NCBI GenBank assembly: GCA_052388135.1
Contig: JBQTIM010000001.1
Coordinates: 1-9,149, forward strand
Direction: 5' to 3'
DNA length: 9,149 nt
Source of the DNA: JBQTIM01 sp052388135
Lineage (GTDB): Bacteria > Elusimicrobiota > Elusimicrobia > FEN-1173
Positions 1-7,096 of the stretch are shown here, piece after piece. Below the pieces are notes generated by a model. That model was given only the letters and a program-made list of their open reading frames with translations, was not told the origin of the DNA and did not search any database. Each line of letters starts with the position of its first letter. Position 1 is the stretch's first letter. Both the position numbers and the translations under genes were made by a program.

Positions 1-79
1 GGCGCGAGGAGGGCGCAGAGCTGTGGCTCTGTAACCGACGAGCAACGAAGAAATCGCCCGAAGATGGGCCTCCCCGAAG
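1..79. repeat. Palindromic repeat unit A (diverged, 5' part cut by window edge)
   Basis: A REP-like unit centred on the hairpin CAGAGC-TGTG-GCTCTG at 16-31 (6-bp perfect stem, 4-nt loop). Bases 6-59 match the reverse complement of 95-148 without gaps at 41 of 54 positions, so this is an inverted, diverged copy of unit B next to it. The central stem differs from that of unit B by a paired change: T-A becomes G-C at the third stem position. This is covariation that keeps the fold. The left arm may continue outside the window. No coding potential was recognised here. Confidence 0.75.
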
Positions 80-213
80 GGCCGGGGCGCTTTTGGGCGG
101 CGGCTGCGTCGCTCGTCGCTTACATAGCTTAAGCTATGCGCGCTCCTCGGCTCCTTGCCGGCTCTCCAAAATCACCCCGGCCAAATAGGTCATAATTTAT
201 GCAGGCATCAATA
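80..213. repeat. Palindromic repeat unit B with AT-rich tail
   Basis: A long imperfect palindrome centred on the perfect 16-bp palindrome CATAGCTTAAGCTATG (123-138). The outer arms also pair: 80-96 against 166-182 match at 15 of 17 positions, giving a foldable element of about 103 bp. An AT-rich tail (183-213) follows on the side facing the copper operon and contains the small palindrome CATAATTTATG (191-201). The stretch 139-213 recurs inverted at 9075-9149 with a single mismatch (163 versus 9125). It resembles a REP/BIME or MITE-type dispersed repeat. No transposase is attached, and the promoter of the downstream operon could lie in or just after the tail. Confidence 0.85.
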
Positions 214-285
214 GGGGTGTAATGTTTTAACGCCTCGCTCGTCAGCATAGGTGAAAGCGGCCAAAAGCCGCGCGAGAACATCCGC

Positions 286-304
286 TTCAAAGGAGAAACC
301 TATG
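286..304 (+). promoter_or_regulatory. Ribosome binding site deciding the copA start
   Basis: AAAGGAG (289-295) lies six bases before ATG 302. The longer GTG start at 251 has no such site, and the 17 residues it would add are basic and unlike the conserved N-terminus, which begins just before DPVCGM. Confidence 0.8.
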
Positions 305-2641
305 CCAAACGCCGCACCCGCCCCTGTGAAGGACCCCGTCTGCGGGATGACCGTCGATCCCCGCACGGCCGAGGGCTCCCACGAACACCGAGGGACGACC
401 TATTATTTCTGCAGCGCGTCCTGCCTGGCCAAGTTCAAGGAAGATCCCGTCCCCTACGTTCCCGGCGACAAGGCTCATTGCGGCGCGTGCGCCGGCGATC
501 CGCCCGCCGCGCCTCAAAGGGCCGGAGGCAACGAGGGCCGCTACACCTGCCCCATGCACCCGGAAGTGCTCCGGGACGGCCCCGGCTCCTGCCCCAAGTG
601 CGGAATGGCGCTGGAGCCTCTGGTGGCCGCCGCCGAGCCGGAAGAAAACGCCGAGTCGGCGGACATGAAGCGCCGGTTTTGGGTCAGCCTGGCCCTCGCC
701 GCGCCGGTTTTCGTCATCGCCATGGCGGACATGATCCCCGGTTTCCGCCACGTGATCGCGCCCCGGCCGGCGTCCTGGTTGCAGATGGCCCTCGCCGCGC
801 CCGTGGTGCTTTGGGGCGGCCGGCCTTTCTTTCAGCGCGGCTGGGCGTCGCTGGTGAACCGGTCGCTCAACATGTTCACCCTCATCGCCCTGGGCATCGG
901 CGCGGCCTTCGCGTTCAGCGTGGCGGCCGTGCTGTTCCCCAACCTGTTTCCGGACTCCTTCCGAGGGCACGGCGGCCAAGTGGACGTTTATTTCGAGGCG
1001 GCCGCGGTGATCACGACGCTCGTGCTCCTGGGCCAAGTGTTGGAGCTTCGCGCCCGGAGCCGAACGTCCAGCGCCATCAGGGCTCTTCTGGGGCTCGCGC
1101 CCAAGACCGCCCGCCTGGTTCAAGAGGGCGGAGAGGTCGACGTTCCCGTGGAGCATGTGAAACCCGGCGACCGGCTGCGCGTCCGCCCCGGCGAGAAGAT
1201 TCCCGTGGACGGCGCGGTGACGGAGGGCGCCAGCGCGGTGGATGAGTCCATGGTCTCGGGCGAGCCTCTGCCCGTGGAGAAAACCGCGGGAGACCGCGTG
1301 ACCGGCGGCACCGTGAACGGCCGGGGCGGCTTCGTGATGCGGGCGGAAAAAGTGGGCCGCGACACGCTGCTGGCGCAAATCGTGCGGATGGTGGGCGCGG
1401 CCCAGCGGTCCCGGGCGCCGATCCAGAGGCTGGCCGACGTTGTTTCGGCCTGGTTCGTCCCCGCCGTTGCGGCCGCGGCCGTCCTCACCTTTGCCGTTTG
1501 GGGCCTGTGGGGGCCGGAGCCCCGCATGGCCCACGCGCTGGTCAACGCCGTGGCCGTGCTCATCATCGCTTGCCCCTGCGCTTTGGGCCTGGCCACGCCC
1601 ATGTCCATCATGGTCGGCGTGGGCCGGGGCGCCGCCGCCGGCGTGCTGATCAAGAACGCCGAGGCTTTGGAAGTTCTGGAAAAAGTGGACACGCTCGTCG
1701 TGGACAAAACCGGCACGCTGACAGAAGGCAAACCCCGGCTGGCGTCCGTGAATGTCCTGCCCGGCCTTTCGGAGAGCGAACTGTTGCGCCTGGCGGCCGG
1801 CCTGGAACAGGCCAGCGAACATCCCCTCGCCGCGGCCATCGTGTCGGGCGCGCGGGAAAGAGGCGCGGTCCCGGCGCCGACCCTGGACTTTCAATCCGTC
1901 ACCGGCAAAGGCGTCCTCGGGAAAGTGGACGGCCGCGCCGTGGCCCTGGGAAATTTGAGGATGATGGAAGACCTCTCTATAAACGCGTCGGAATTGAACG
2001 CGCAAGCCGACTCCCTGCGACGGGACGGGCAAACCGTCATGTTCGTGGCCGTGGACGGCAAACCCGCCGGGCTCCTGGGCGTGGCGGACGAGCTGAAGGA
2101 ATCCGCCCGCGAGGCCGTGAGGCTCCTGGGTGAGGAGGGCATCCGCCTCGTGATGCTGACGGGCGACAACCGGAACACCGCGGAAACGGTGGCGAAGAAG
2201 CTCGGCATCGACGAGGTTCAAGCCGAAGTCCTGCCGGACCAAAAAAGCGAAGCGGTCCGGCGCCTGCAGACCCAGGGCCGCACGGTGGCCATGGCGGGCG
2301 ACGGCATCAACGACGCCCCGGCTCTGGCGCAGGCCCACGTGGGCATCGCCATGGGCACCGGCACCGACGTGGCCATTCAAAGCGCCGACGTGACGCTGCT
2401 GAAGGGCGATTTGCGCGGCATCCTCCGGGCGCGCCGCTTAAGCCGGGCCGCCATGAGCAACATCCGGCAAAACCTCTTCTTCGCCTTCGTCTACAACGTT
2501 CTCGGCGTGCCCGTCGCGGCGGGCGCGCTTTATCCCGTCTTCGGCATCCTCTTAAGCCCGATGATCGCGGCGGCGGCCATGACGTTCAGTTCCGTTTCGG
2601 TCATCGCCAACGCCCTGCGCTTGCGCCGGGCCGCTCTTTAA
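302..2641 (+). CDS. copA: Cu(I)-translocating P1B-type ATPase with YHS and heavy-metal-binding domains
   Basis: ATP-driven inner-membrane pump that exports Cu(I) from the cytoplasm. The reading frame is open from a GTG at 251, but the ATG at 302 has a strong AGGAG six bases upstream (291-295) and is preferred, giving 779 residues. N-terminal order: a YHS/TRASH-like domain at about 10-50 (DPVCGM, later C37 and C41), then a heavy-metal-binding motif at about 81-106 (TCPMHP and CPKCGM), in place of the usual CxxC HMA domain. About eight membrane helices follow. Catalytic motifs: SGEP 319-322, CPC 424-426 in the metal-path helix, phosphorylation site DKTGTLT at D468, HP at 507, TGD 620-622 and GDGINDAP from 666. 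The signature N-x6-YN-x4-P (731-732) and the MTFSS motif (760-764) assign it to the Cu(I) class P1B-1. First gene of an operon with the CDS that starts 14 bases after its stop. No copper-sensor operator was recognised upstream. Confidence 0.96.
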   Translation: MPNAAPAPVKDPVCGMTVDPRTAEGSHEHRGTTYYFCSASCLAKFKEDPVPYVPGDKAHCGACAGDPPAAPQRAGGNEGRYTCPMHPEVLRDGPGSCPKCGMALEPLVAAAEPEENAESADMKRRFWVSLALAAPVFVIAMADMIPGFRHVIAPRPASWLQMALAAPVVLWGGRPFFQRGWASLVNRSLNMFTLIALGIGAAFAFSVAAVLFPNLFPDSFRGHGGQVDVYFEAAAVITTLVLLGQVLELRARSRTSSAIRALLGLAPKTARLVQEGGEVDVPVEHVKPGDRLRVRPGEKIPVDGAVTEGASAVDESMVSGEPLPVEKTAGDRVTGGTVNGRGGFVMRAEKVGRDTLLAQIVRMVGAAQRSRAPIQRLADVVSAWFVPAVAAAAVLTFAVWGLWGPEPRMAHALVNAVAVLIIACPCALGLATPMSIMVGVGRGAAAGVLIKNAEALEVLEKVDTLVVDKTGTLTEGKPRLASVNVLPGLSESELLRLAAGLEQASEHPLAAAIVSGARERGAVPAPTLDFQSVTGKGVLGKVDGRAVALGNLRMMEDLSINASELNAQADSLRRDGQTVMFVAVDGKPAGLLGVADELKESAREAVRLLGEEGIRLVMLTGDNRNTAETVAKKLGIDEVQAEVLPDQKSEAVRRLQTQGRTVAMAGDGINDAPALAQAHVGIAMGTGTDVAIQSADVTLLKGDLRGILRARRLSRAAMSNIRQNLFFAFVYNVLGVPVAAGALYPVFGILLSPMIAAAAMTFSSVSVIANALRLRRAAL

Positions 2642-2655
2642 AAGAAAGGAACACC

Positions 2656-3927
2656 ATGAAATTTATTATCTTCGCCTCTTTGGTTTTCGCCTCCGCGCCG
2701 CTTCGGGCGCACATGCACGACCACCACGCCCCGAGCCACCAACGGCCGGAGTCCCACACGATGAAAGGTCTTTACGGCCCCTATTCCATGTCGCGGGAGG
2801 CCTCGGGCACGGCCTGGCTGCCGGACTCTTCGCCCCACGCCGGAGGGCATTGGACGGCGGGCGGCTGGATGGGTATGTTCCACGGCTACGTTTACGGCGT
2901 TTCCACCCGCCAGGGCGGCAAGCGCGGCGAGGACCGCCTCTTCAGCCCCAGCATGGCCATGGTGATGGCCCAGCGCCCCGCCGGGCCGGGGACGCTGGGC
3001 CTGCGGGTGATGACGTCGGGGGATCCCCTGATGGGCAAAAGCGGCTATCCGTTGCTTTTCCAGACGGGGGAGACGGCCGACGGCAGAGCGCCCTTGATCG
3101 ACCGCCAGCATCCCCACGACCTTTTCATGGAGCTGGCCGCCGGCTACAGCGTGCCTCTTTCCGAGGAATCCTCCGTGTTCGGCTACGCGGGCCTGCCCGG
3201 CGAACCGGCCCTGGGCCCCGCGGCGTTCATGCACCGTTTCTCCGGCCAGGACAACCCGGAGGCGCCTCTCACGCATCACTGGCTGGACTCCACGCACATC
3301 ACCTACGGCGTCGTGACGCTGGGCTATGTTTGGAAGGGGATGAAGGTGGAAGGATCCGCGTTCAAAGGCAGGGAGCCCGACGAGAACCGCTGGAACTTCG
3401 ATGAACCCAAGCTGGATTCCTACTCGGCCCGCCTGACGGTCAACCCGACGCGGGACCTCTCCATGCAGGCGAGCTACGGGAGTTTAAAAAGCCCGGAGGA
3501 GCTGGCGCCGCACACGGACATCGACCGGCTCACCGCCTCCCTCACCCACAACGCCAAGCTCGCCGCGGGCAACTGGCAAAGCACGTTCGCCTGGGGACGG
3601 AACGACAAGGGGCACGGCCACGCGGAGGACGGCTATATATTGGAAAGCGCGGTCAACTTCCGCCGCGCTCACACGGTTTTCGCCCGCGCGGAAAACGTGG
3701 AAAAGGACGAGCTGTTCCTGACAGGGTCGCCGCGGTTCGGCGAGACGTTCACCATCAACAAAACGGCGCTGGGCTACGCCTACGATTTCCTGTTTTGGAA
3801 ATCCATCGAGCTGGGCATGGGCGGAATGGCCGGCGTCCACTTCATTCCCGACTCGCTCGAGCCCGTGTATGGAAAACGGCCGCTTTCTTCAAGCGTCTTC
3901 CTCAGGGCCAAGTGGGGTTCCCTGTAA
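2656..3927 (+). CDS. Conserved exported protein of metal-resistance loci, probably outer-membrane barrel
   Basis: 423 residues, starting at an ATG preceded by AAGGA. A Sec signal peptide (about 1-18, cleavage after LRA) leaves a mature N-terminus rich in His and Met (HMHDHHAPSH), suited to binding copper. Conserved-looking blocks follow: LYGPYSMSREASGTAW at about 39-54, LMLA-like SMAMVMAQRP at 99-108, QHPHDLFMELAAGYS at 151-165, FMHRFSG at 191-197 and HHWLDSTHITYG at 207-218. From memory these blocks mark an uncharacterised family often found beside copper and silver efflux genes. The C-terminal half alternates polar and hydrophobic residues, as in beta strands, which suggests an outer-membrane barrel. 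It lies 14 bases downstream of the copper ATPase stop and is almost surely co-transcribed with it. The role is not established; envelope copper handling is inferred from the operon and the His/Met content. No clear terminator follows. Confidence 0.88.
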   Translation: MKFIIFASLVFASAPLRAHMHDHHAPSHQRPESHTMKGLYGPYSMSREASGTAWLPDSSPHAGGHWTAGGWMGMFHGYVYGVSTRQGGKRGEDRLFSPSMAMVMAQRPAGPGTLGLRVMTSGDPLMGKSGYPLLFQTGETADGRAPLIDRQHPHDLFMELAAGYSVPLSEESSVFGYAGLPGEPALGPAAFMHRFSGQDNPEAPLTHHWLDSTHITYGVVTLGYVWKGMKVEGSAFKGREPDENRWNFDEPKLDSYSARLTVNPTRDLSMQASYGSLKSPEELAPHTDIDRLTASLTHNAKLAAGNWQSTFAWGRNDKGHGHAEDGYILESAVNFRRAHTVFARAENVEKDELFLTGSPRFGETFTINKTALGYAYDFLFWKSIELGMGGMAGVHFIPDSLEPVYGKRPLSSSVFLRAKWGSL

Positions 3928-4010
3928 GACCTGCTCTTAAATCGCGCAAACCGGTGGCACGAACTTGCCAGACCGATGGACGCTCCGGAAGGGATTGGAT
4001 TAGCAATGCC

Positions 4011-4082
4011 CTGGCGTTCGATGCCGCAGGCGATGATGTGATGAAGTAGGCCGGGCGCGTCCAAGCGGGCTTGTCGGGGCAT
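4011..4082 (-). pseudogene. Remnant of REP-associated tyrosine transposase (RAYT, Y1/IS200-like), N-terminus only
   Basis: Reading the minus strand from an ATG at 4082, the first 24 codons give MPRQARLDAPG followed by LLHHIIACGIERQ. This is the very characteristic opening of RAYT/Y1 transposases (MPRxARxDxPGxxHHVxxRGIER). After about codon 24 the similarity stops: the expected acidic stretch, the HxH motif and the catalytic tyrosine are all missing. The frame stays open by chance into the antisense of the upstream gene. No ribosome binding site is seen before the ATG. It is therefore a truncated, inactive fragment left by an insertion and deletion or a recombination. Family assignment rests on recollection of the N-terminal signature. 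Confidence 0.7.
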
Positions 4083-4138
4083 GTGTGAATGATGTTAAAC
4101 ACATTGCGGCGCAGACAAGTTAGTTATTGGTTGACAAC

Positions 4139-4161
4139 GTCCCCCGGTTCCCGTCCCCCGG
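4139..4161. repeat. Tandem CGTCCCCCGG motif upstream of the RAYT remnant
   Basis: The ten-base word CGTCCCCCGG occurs at 4139-4148 and 4152-4161 (13-base period). On the minus strand it reads CCGGGGGACG twice, about 57 bases upstream of the transposase start. It may be part of the end sequence of the degraded element. Confidence 0.55.
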
Positions 4162-4380
4162 CTCTCCACCCTGCCTCGTCCGGCAGGAGTTAAACAGAGA
4201 GGCGAAAGCGGGTCGTGCGTATCTGAACGGGCGTAGACAAAGGACCCTGCGGCATGCCTTGCAGCCGAAGACATTGCGCCGAAAGCACGGTCAACATAAT
4301 CAACGCGTTTAAACCGCGCCTCTTGAAAGAAATTCTTTAACATCTTCGGGCGCCCATCGTAGCCGGCCTGAACGGCCGTC

Positions 4381-5184
4381 TTAAAAGCGCGCCGCCGCGC
4401 CCGCGCCCGTACGCCAGGAAAAGCGCTCGGGGCGCGTGAGCGGCCTTTCCAGGAAGAGCGTCCACGCCAGGCGCCGGTGAAAAGGCAGGGAAACTTCGAA
4501 AGCGCCCGTGAGAAAACCCGTGCCGTCGGAATCCCCGTCCAGGGCGTGCTGGCCGTCCAGATAAAAACCCGTGCGGAAATCTTTCGGCGCCCAGAAGCGC
4601 TCGGCGCCGGTGCGGTAAACGAATTCCCGGTCCTCGTGGGGATTCACCAGAAGAACGCCGTGGTCGTGGTCCCCGGAACCATGTCCGCGACCGCTGTTGC
4701 TCAGCGAAAAACGATAGCCGGTTCGAGTGGAAAAATTCCAGCTCCCGGCCGCGGCGTCCGCTCCTGCGTACGGGAGCAGTTCCCCGTGTTCCGCCGCGAT
4801 GCCGTGCTTGTCGTCTCCCAACGGCAGCTCAAGTTGGGTCCCCCAGCGAAGAAACGGGAGGGCGCGCCTCTCCCCGTAGAGAACGGGATTTCCCATGCCG
4901 GTTTTTCGGTGCTTTCCGTCGTCTAAAAAGATGACGGGCCAGTAGGCGCCCGAGGCCCATCCATGCCGAGCCCGATATTCGACGCGCGGCGTCACCGATG
5001 AGTAGTGGCCGGAAACCCCCCGCCGCTCAAAGCTCGTCTGGCTCGCCGACGCGTCCCACCGCCAACCTCCGCCGCTCGGCGCGTCCGAAACGGGACACAT
5101 GTTCAGGCCGCACCCCGCCCCCGCCTCTCCCGCCGCCAGGATTCCCGCCAGGCATATCCCCGCGCACAACCCGATCCGCCTCAT
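4381..5184 (-). CDS. Exported His-rich protein, probable outer-membrane beta-barrel, function unknown
   Basis: 267 residues with a Sec signal peptide (about 1-23, LAAGEAGA then GCGLNMCPV). The two cysteines just after the cleavage site (C25, C30) could pair or bind metal. The rest is rich in aromatic and Gly residues with alternating hydrophobicity (RVEYRARHGWASGAYWPV, TGYRFSLSN) and ends in Phe, as many outer-membrane barrels do. A loop at about 165-176 (GRGHGSGDHDHG) is His/Asp-rich and could bind metal. The start ATG has AAAAGG upstream. It converges with the copper operon across a gap with transposase debris, so a copper-related role is possible but unproven. I do not recognise a named family. 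It lies downstream of the tRNA-Ser terminator and so needs its own promoter in 5185-5257. Confidence 0.8.
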   Translation of the reverse strand: MRRIGLCAGICLAGILAAGEAGAGCGLNMCPVSDAPSGGGWRWDASASQTSFERRGVSGHYSSVTPRVEYRARHGWASGAYWPVIFLDDGKHRKTGMGNPVLYGERRALPFLRWGTQLELPLGDDKHGIAAEHGELLPYAGADAAAGSWNFSTRTGYRFSLSNSGRGHGSGDHDHGVLLVNPHEDREFVYRTGAERFWAPKDFRTGFYLDGQHALDGDSDGTGFLTGAFEVSLPFHRRLAWTLFLERPLTRPERFSWRTGAGAAARF

Positions 5185-5257
5185 GATCGCCTTTTCGGCT
5201 CTACTTCCGTCATATGTTTCTCCGAAGCCTTGTCCTCACAGACCTCGAAAACTTTCG

Positions 5258-5312
5258 AAAAAAAACGCCTCTCCATCGAGCCACTCATCAAACGAAGCTC
5301 GACAGGAGAGGC
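5258..5312 (-). terminator. Rho-independent terminator of tRNA-Ser
   Basis: On the minus strand, arms GCCTCTCC (5312-5305) and GGAGAGGC (5274-5267) form a perfect 8-bp stem. It is extended by an inner 6-bp stem TCGAGC/GCTCGA across a small internal loop, with a 15-nt apical loop. The stem is followed by G, C/G and a run of eight T (5265-5258). It starts only eight bases after the tRNA CCA end, so it terminates the tRNA transcript and insulates the gene at 4381-5184. Confidence 0.9.
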
Positions 5313-5319
5313 GGGCAAA

Positions 5320-5407
5320 TGGCGGAGGGAGTGAGATTTGAACTCACGGTACCTTGCGGTACACCGCTTTTCGAGAGCGGCGGTTTAAACCACTCACCCA
5401 TCCCTCC
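5320..5407 (-). tRNA. tRNA-Ser (anticodon CGA), CCA encoded
   Basis: The minus strand folds into a class II tRNA of 88 nt. The acceptor GGAGGGA (5407-5401) pairs with TCCCTCC (5330-5324), followed by discriminator G and an encoded CCA (5322-5320). The anticodon stem CCGCT/AGCGG encloses loop CTCGAAA, so the anticodon is CGA (reads UCG). The long variable arm GTACC-GCAA-GGTAC and the T arm GTGAG-TTCAAAT-CTCAC fit serine. Confidence 0.97.
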
Positions 5408-5517
5408 GTAGAGCTTTTCGAGCCGTGCAACGCCGGCCGCAGCCGGCGTTTAAAGAGTAACTCTCCCATCGGCAGGCCCGCTGCTTGGGGTTTCGAGCAG
5501 CGGCCGCCGGCGCTGCC
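5408..5517. other. Spacer with two strong hairpins between PEGA lipoprotein gene and tRNA-Ser
   Basis: Two perfect inverted repeats lie here: AACGCCGGC/GCCGGCGTT (5429-5450, 9-bp stem, 4-nt loop) and CCGCTGCT/AGCAGCGG (5478-5503, 8-bp stem, 10-nt loop). Neither is followed by a T run on the minus strand, so they are not classical intrinsic terminators for the gene ending at 5518. They may slow RNA decay or act with Rho. The tRNA-Ser promoter must lie here or further upstream. Confidence 0.6.
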
Positions 5518-6552
5518 TTAGTGAAAGCTCGTCGACAAAGAGAGCGTCGTGGTGAGGAACGACGGGGCGCCGAACCGTCCGCCGTTGGCCAGCTGGTGGA
5601 AGCGAACCTCGGGGCCTACGGAGAAGGACTCGCCCATCTCCAAGACCAGGGCGAGGCCGCCGCTGCCGCCGAAGTAATGCTTCGTGTCCACGCGCGGCAT
5701 GGGGTCGGTGTGGCCCAGGTAATTGCCGGCCTTGTCGAAGTGCCCGTGGCGTTCGTAAAAGTTGAGCTGATAATAACCCAGGCCGAGGACGGGCCGCGCC
5801 GACAAATCGCCGGCCAGCCGGAAGGGCGCCTTGACGCGGAGCCCGGCGTGGGCGACGTTGACCTCCGAGATGAAGGGCGGCGCCGCCGGACCCAAGGCTT
5901 TCTCGTCCACGACGTGCCGGCCGTTACCGGAAAATTCGAAGCCGGCCAGAAGGTTTTTGCCGGCGGGGACGTCGAAAGACAGCCCCGCGTGGAAAGAGCC
6001 GCCGAAATCGCTCATCCGTCCCGTGCCGGTGGCGCCTCCCAGGGATAGGCTGGTCTCGGGAAGGACGGAGGGATTTTCCCGCCGGCGGAGAGGGTTGGAG
6101 GGCCGCTCCGCCACGACGGTGCCGGTTCCCTGCTCCAATTTCACGTCCACTCTGTCGCGGTAGCTCCACATGGCGCCGGTGAGAGGATCCACCGCCAGCC
6201 AGCCGGCGATGCCCGCGTAGGGGACGAACAGATTTCCAAGGGCGTACCAGCCGTTGACGCGCGGCCGCAGGGGCACGACATAGGATTGGTAGCCGGGTTT
6301 CGAAACGGCGGCGCTGTAATTGCGGCCCTTGAAATAACCCTTCTTTTTTTCCAGGGACACCAGGGCCGGCGTCTTGCCCTTGAAGATTTCTTTCTGCGCG
6401 TCGACGTCGGAAACCACGACGTCGGCCTCGCCGGGCGTGGAATCAATCTTCACCACCTGCGGCGCTGATTTCCCCACCACCGACGCGCACCCCGCCATGT
6501 TCAAGACCAAAGCCAGCCCCGCCAACGACTCCGCCGTTCGCCGACGCGCCAT
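5518..6552 (-). CDS. PEGA-domain lipoprotein fused to a C-terminal beta-barrel-like domain
   Basis: 344 residues. The N-terminus has basic residues, a hydrophobic core and a lipobox-like LNMAGC with Cys22 as the probable lipidated residue (Met at -3 is not ideal). Residues about 33-95 look like a PEGA domain: VKIDSTPGEADVVVSD, then GKTPALVSL, then a KPGYQSYVVPL-type strand. Next comes a hydrophobic WYALGNLFVPYAGIAGW segment (102-118) and VDPLTGAMW, often seen in PEGA lipoproteins. From about 165 to the end, Gly/aromatic-rich alternating strands (FGGSFHAGLSFDV, ARPVLGLGYYQLNFYE, FSVGPEVRFHQL, LTTTLSLSTSFH) resemble a small outer-membrane barrel. The start is supported by GGGGAGG six bases upstream. 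It begins 20 bases after the smpB stop on the same strand and is probably co-transcribed. Ligand and role are unknown; cell-wall or envelope anchoring is the usual expectation for PEGA. Confidence 0.82.
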   Translation of the reverse strand: MARRRTAESLAGLALVLNMAGCASVVGKSAPQVVKIDSTPGEADVVVSDVDAQKEIFKGKTPALVSLEKKKGYFKGRNYSAAVSKPGYQSYVVPLRPRVNGWYALGNLFVPYAGIAGWLAVDPLTGAMWSYRDRVDVKLEQGTGTVVAERPSNPLRRRENPSVLPETSLSLGGATGTGRMSDFGGSFHAGLSFDVPAGKNLLAGFEFSGNGRHVVDEKALGPAAPPFISEVNVAHAGLRVKAPFRLAGDLSARPVLGLGYYQLNFYERHGHFDKAGNYLGHTDPMPRVDTKHYFGGSGGLALVLEMGESFSVGPEVRFHQLANGGRFGAPSFLTTTLSLSTSFH

Positions 6553-6572
6553 CGTCTTCCTCCCCGGATGCC

Positions 6573-7037
6573 TTAAAGTTTATGCCGCCCCGAATATTCC
6601 CGCCGCATCTCCCGCTGAACGTCCTTCTTCTTGATGCTCTCCCTCTTGTCCGGCGCCGTTTTGCCCTTGGCCAAAGCCAGCTTCACCTTGGCGAAACCGG
6701 AATCGCCGAAATAAATCTCGAGAGGGACCAGGGCCAGCCCTTTCACCGTGAGCTTGCCCAAAATTCTCTTGATCTCCTCTTTTTTGAGGAGGACCTTGCG
6801 CTTGCGGGTGGGTTCCTGAACGACGTGGAGGGAGCCCTGCTTGTAGGGAGAAACGTGGACGTTCCAGAGAAAAACTTCGCCGCCGTCCACGCGCCCGAAG
6901 CCGTCCTCCAGGTTGACCTGCCCGGCGCGGATGGATTTGACCTCGGGGCCGGTGAGCATCAGCCCGCCGTCGAAGGTCTCCAAAAAATGATATTTGAAGC
7001 CGGCGCGGCGGTTGCGGGCGACGACTTTCAAGCCCAC
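6573..7037 (-). CDS. smpB: SsrA-binding protein SmpB
   Basis: 154 residues, the usual size. SmpB binds the tRNA-like domain of tmRNA and delivers it to stalled ribosomes for trans-translation in the cytoplasm. Recognisable blocks: VVARNRRAGFKYHFLETFDGG at 5-25, GLMLTGPEVKSIRAGQVNLED at 25-45, EVFLWNVHVSPY at 54-65, the basic RKRKVLLKKEEI at 78-89, GLALVPLEIYF at 100-110, and the C-terminal DKRESIKKKDVQREMRR (130-146) that contacts the ribosome. The start is taken as GTG at 7037, chosen for the family N-terminus. No good purine-rich site precedes it, and a TTG two codons later is an alternative. Its partner ssrA is not in the window. It precedes the PEGA lipoprotein gene in a likely operon. 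Confidence 0.97.
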   Translation of the reverse strand: MGLKVVARNRRAGFKYHFLETFDGGLMLTGPEVKSIRAGQVNLEDGFGRVDGGEVFLWNVHVSPYKQGSLHVVQEPTRKRKVLLKKEEIKRILGKLTVKGLALVPLEIYFGDSGFAKVKLALAKGKTAPDKRESIKKKDVQREMRREYSGRHKL

Positions 7038-7051
7038 GGGGCGCCGCCCCC

Positions 7052-7096
7052 CCGCGCCCGCCTTCGAGCCGCCGGCGCCCGGCCGCGCGGGCGCGG
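7052..7096 (-). other. GC-rich nested hairpin between tRNA-Leu and smpB
   Basis: A perfect 9-bp inverted repeat CCGCGCCCG/CGGGCGCGG (7052-7060, 7088-7096) encloses an inner GCCGG-CGC-CCGGC hairpin (7071-7083). No T run follows on the minus strand. It sits in the smpB leader or the tRNA-Leu trailer, where it could affect tRNA 3' processing or smpB translation. Confidence 0.5.

Larger units (their letters stand above)
3928..4380. other. Gene-poor gap with mobile-element debris
   Basis: About 450 bases between the convergent ends of two exported-protein genes. It holds the RAYT start fragment (4011-4082), the tandem motif at 4139-4161, an inverted repeat CCTGCC/GGCAGG (4170-4187), a near-palindrome around GGCATGCC (4247-4264) and a GC hairpin CGGCC/GGCCG (4364-4378) just past the 4381 stop. 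The open frames crossing it do not look like proteins apart from the transposase start. Confidence 0.6.

Noticed and set aside
1..213. CRISPR array or leader
   Set aside because: There are only two inverted, palindromic units with no regular direct repeats or spacers and no cas genes in the window.
287..2380. 697-codon open frame on the minus strand opposite the copper ATPase gene
   Set aside because: It is an antisense shadow created by high GC codon use; its translation is His/Arg/Gly-rich with no family signature, while the plus strand has all P1B motifs.
3780..4082. Intact 100-residue transposase
   Set aside because: Similarity ends at about codon 24; the rest is antisense to the upstream gene or unrelated sequence and lacks the HxH and catalytic Tyr.
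4095..4343. 82-codon minus-strand frame in the gap
   Set aside because: Low-complexity, no signal, no ribosome binding site and no family resemblance; it overlaps the debris around the transposase remnant.
4364..4378. Hairpin CGGCC/GGCCG as terminator for the gene ending at 4381
   Set aside because: Only a 5-bp stem and no T run after it on the minus strand, so it does not meet the usual intrinsic-terminator pattern.
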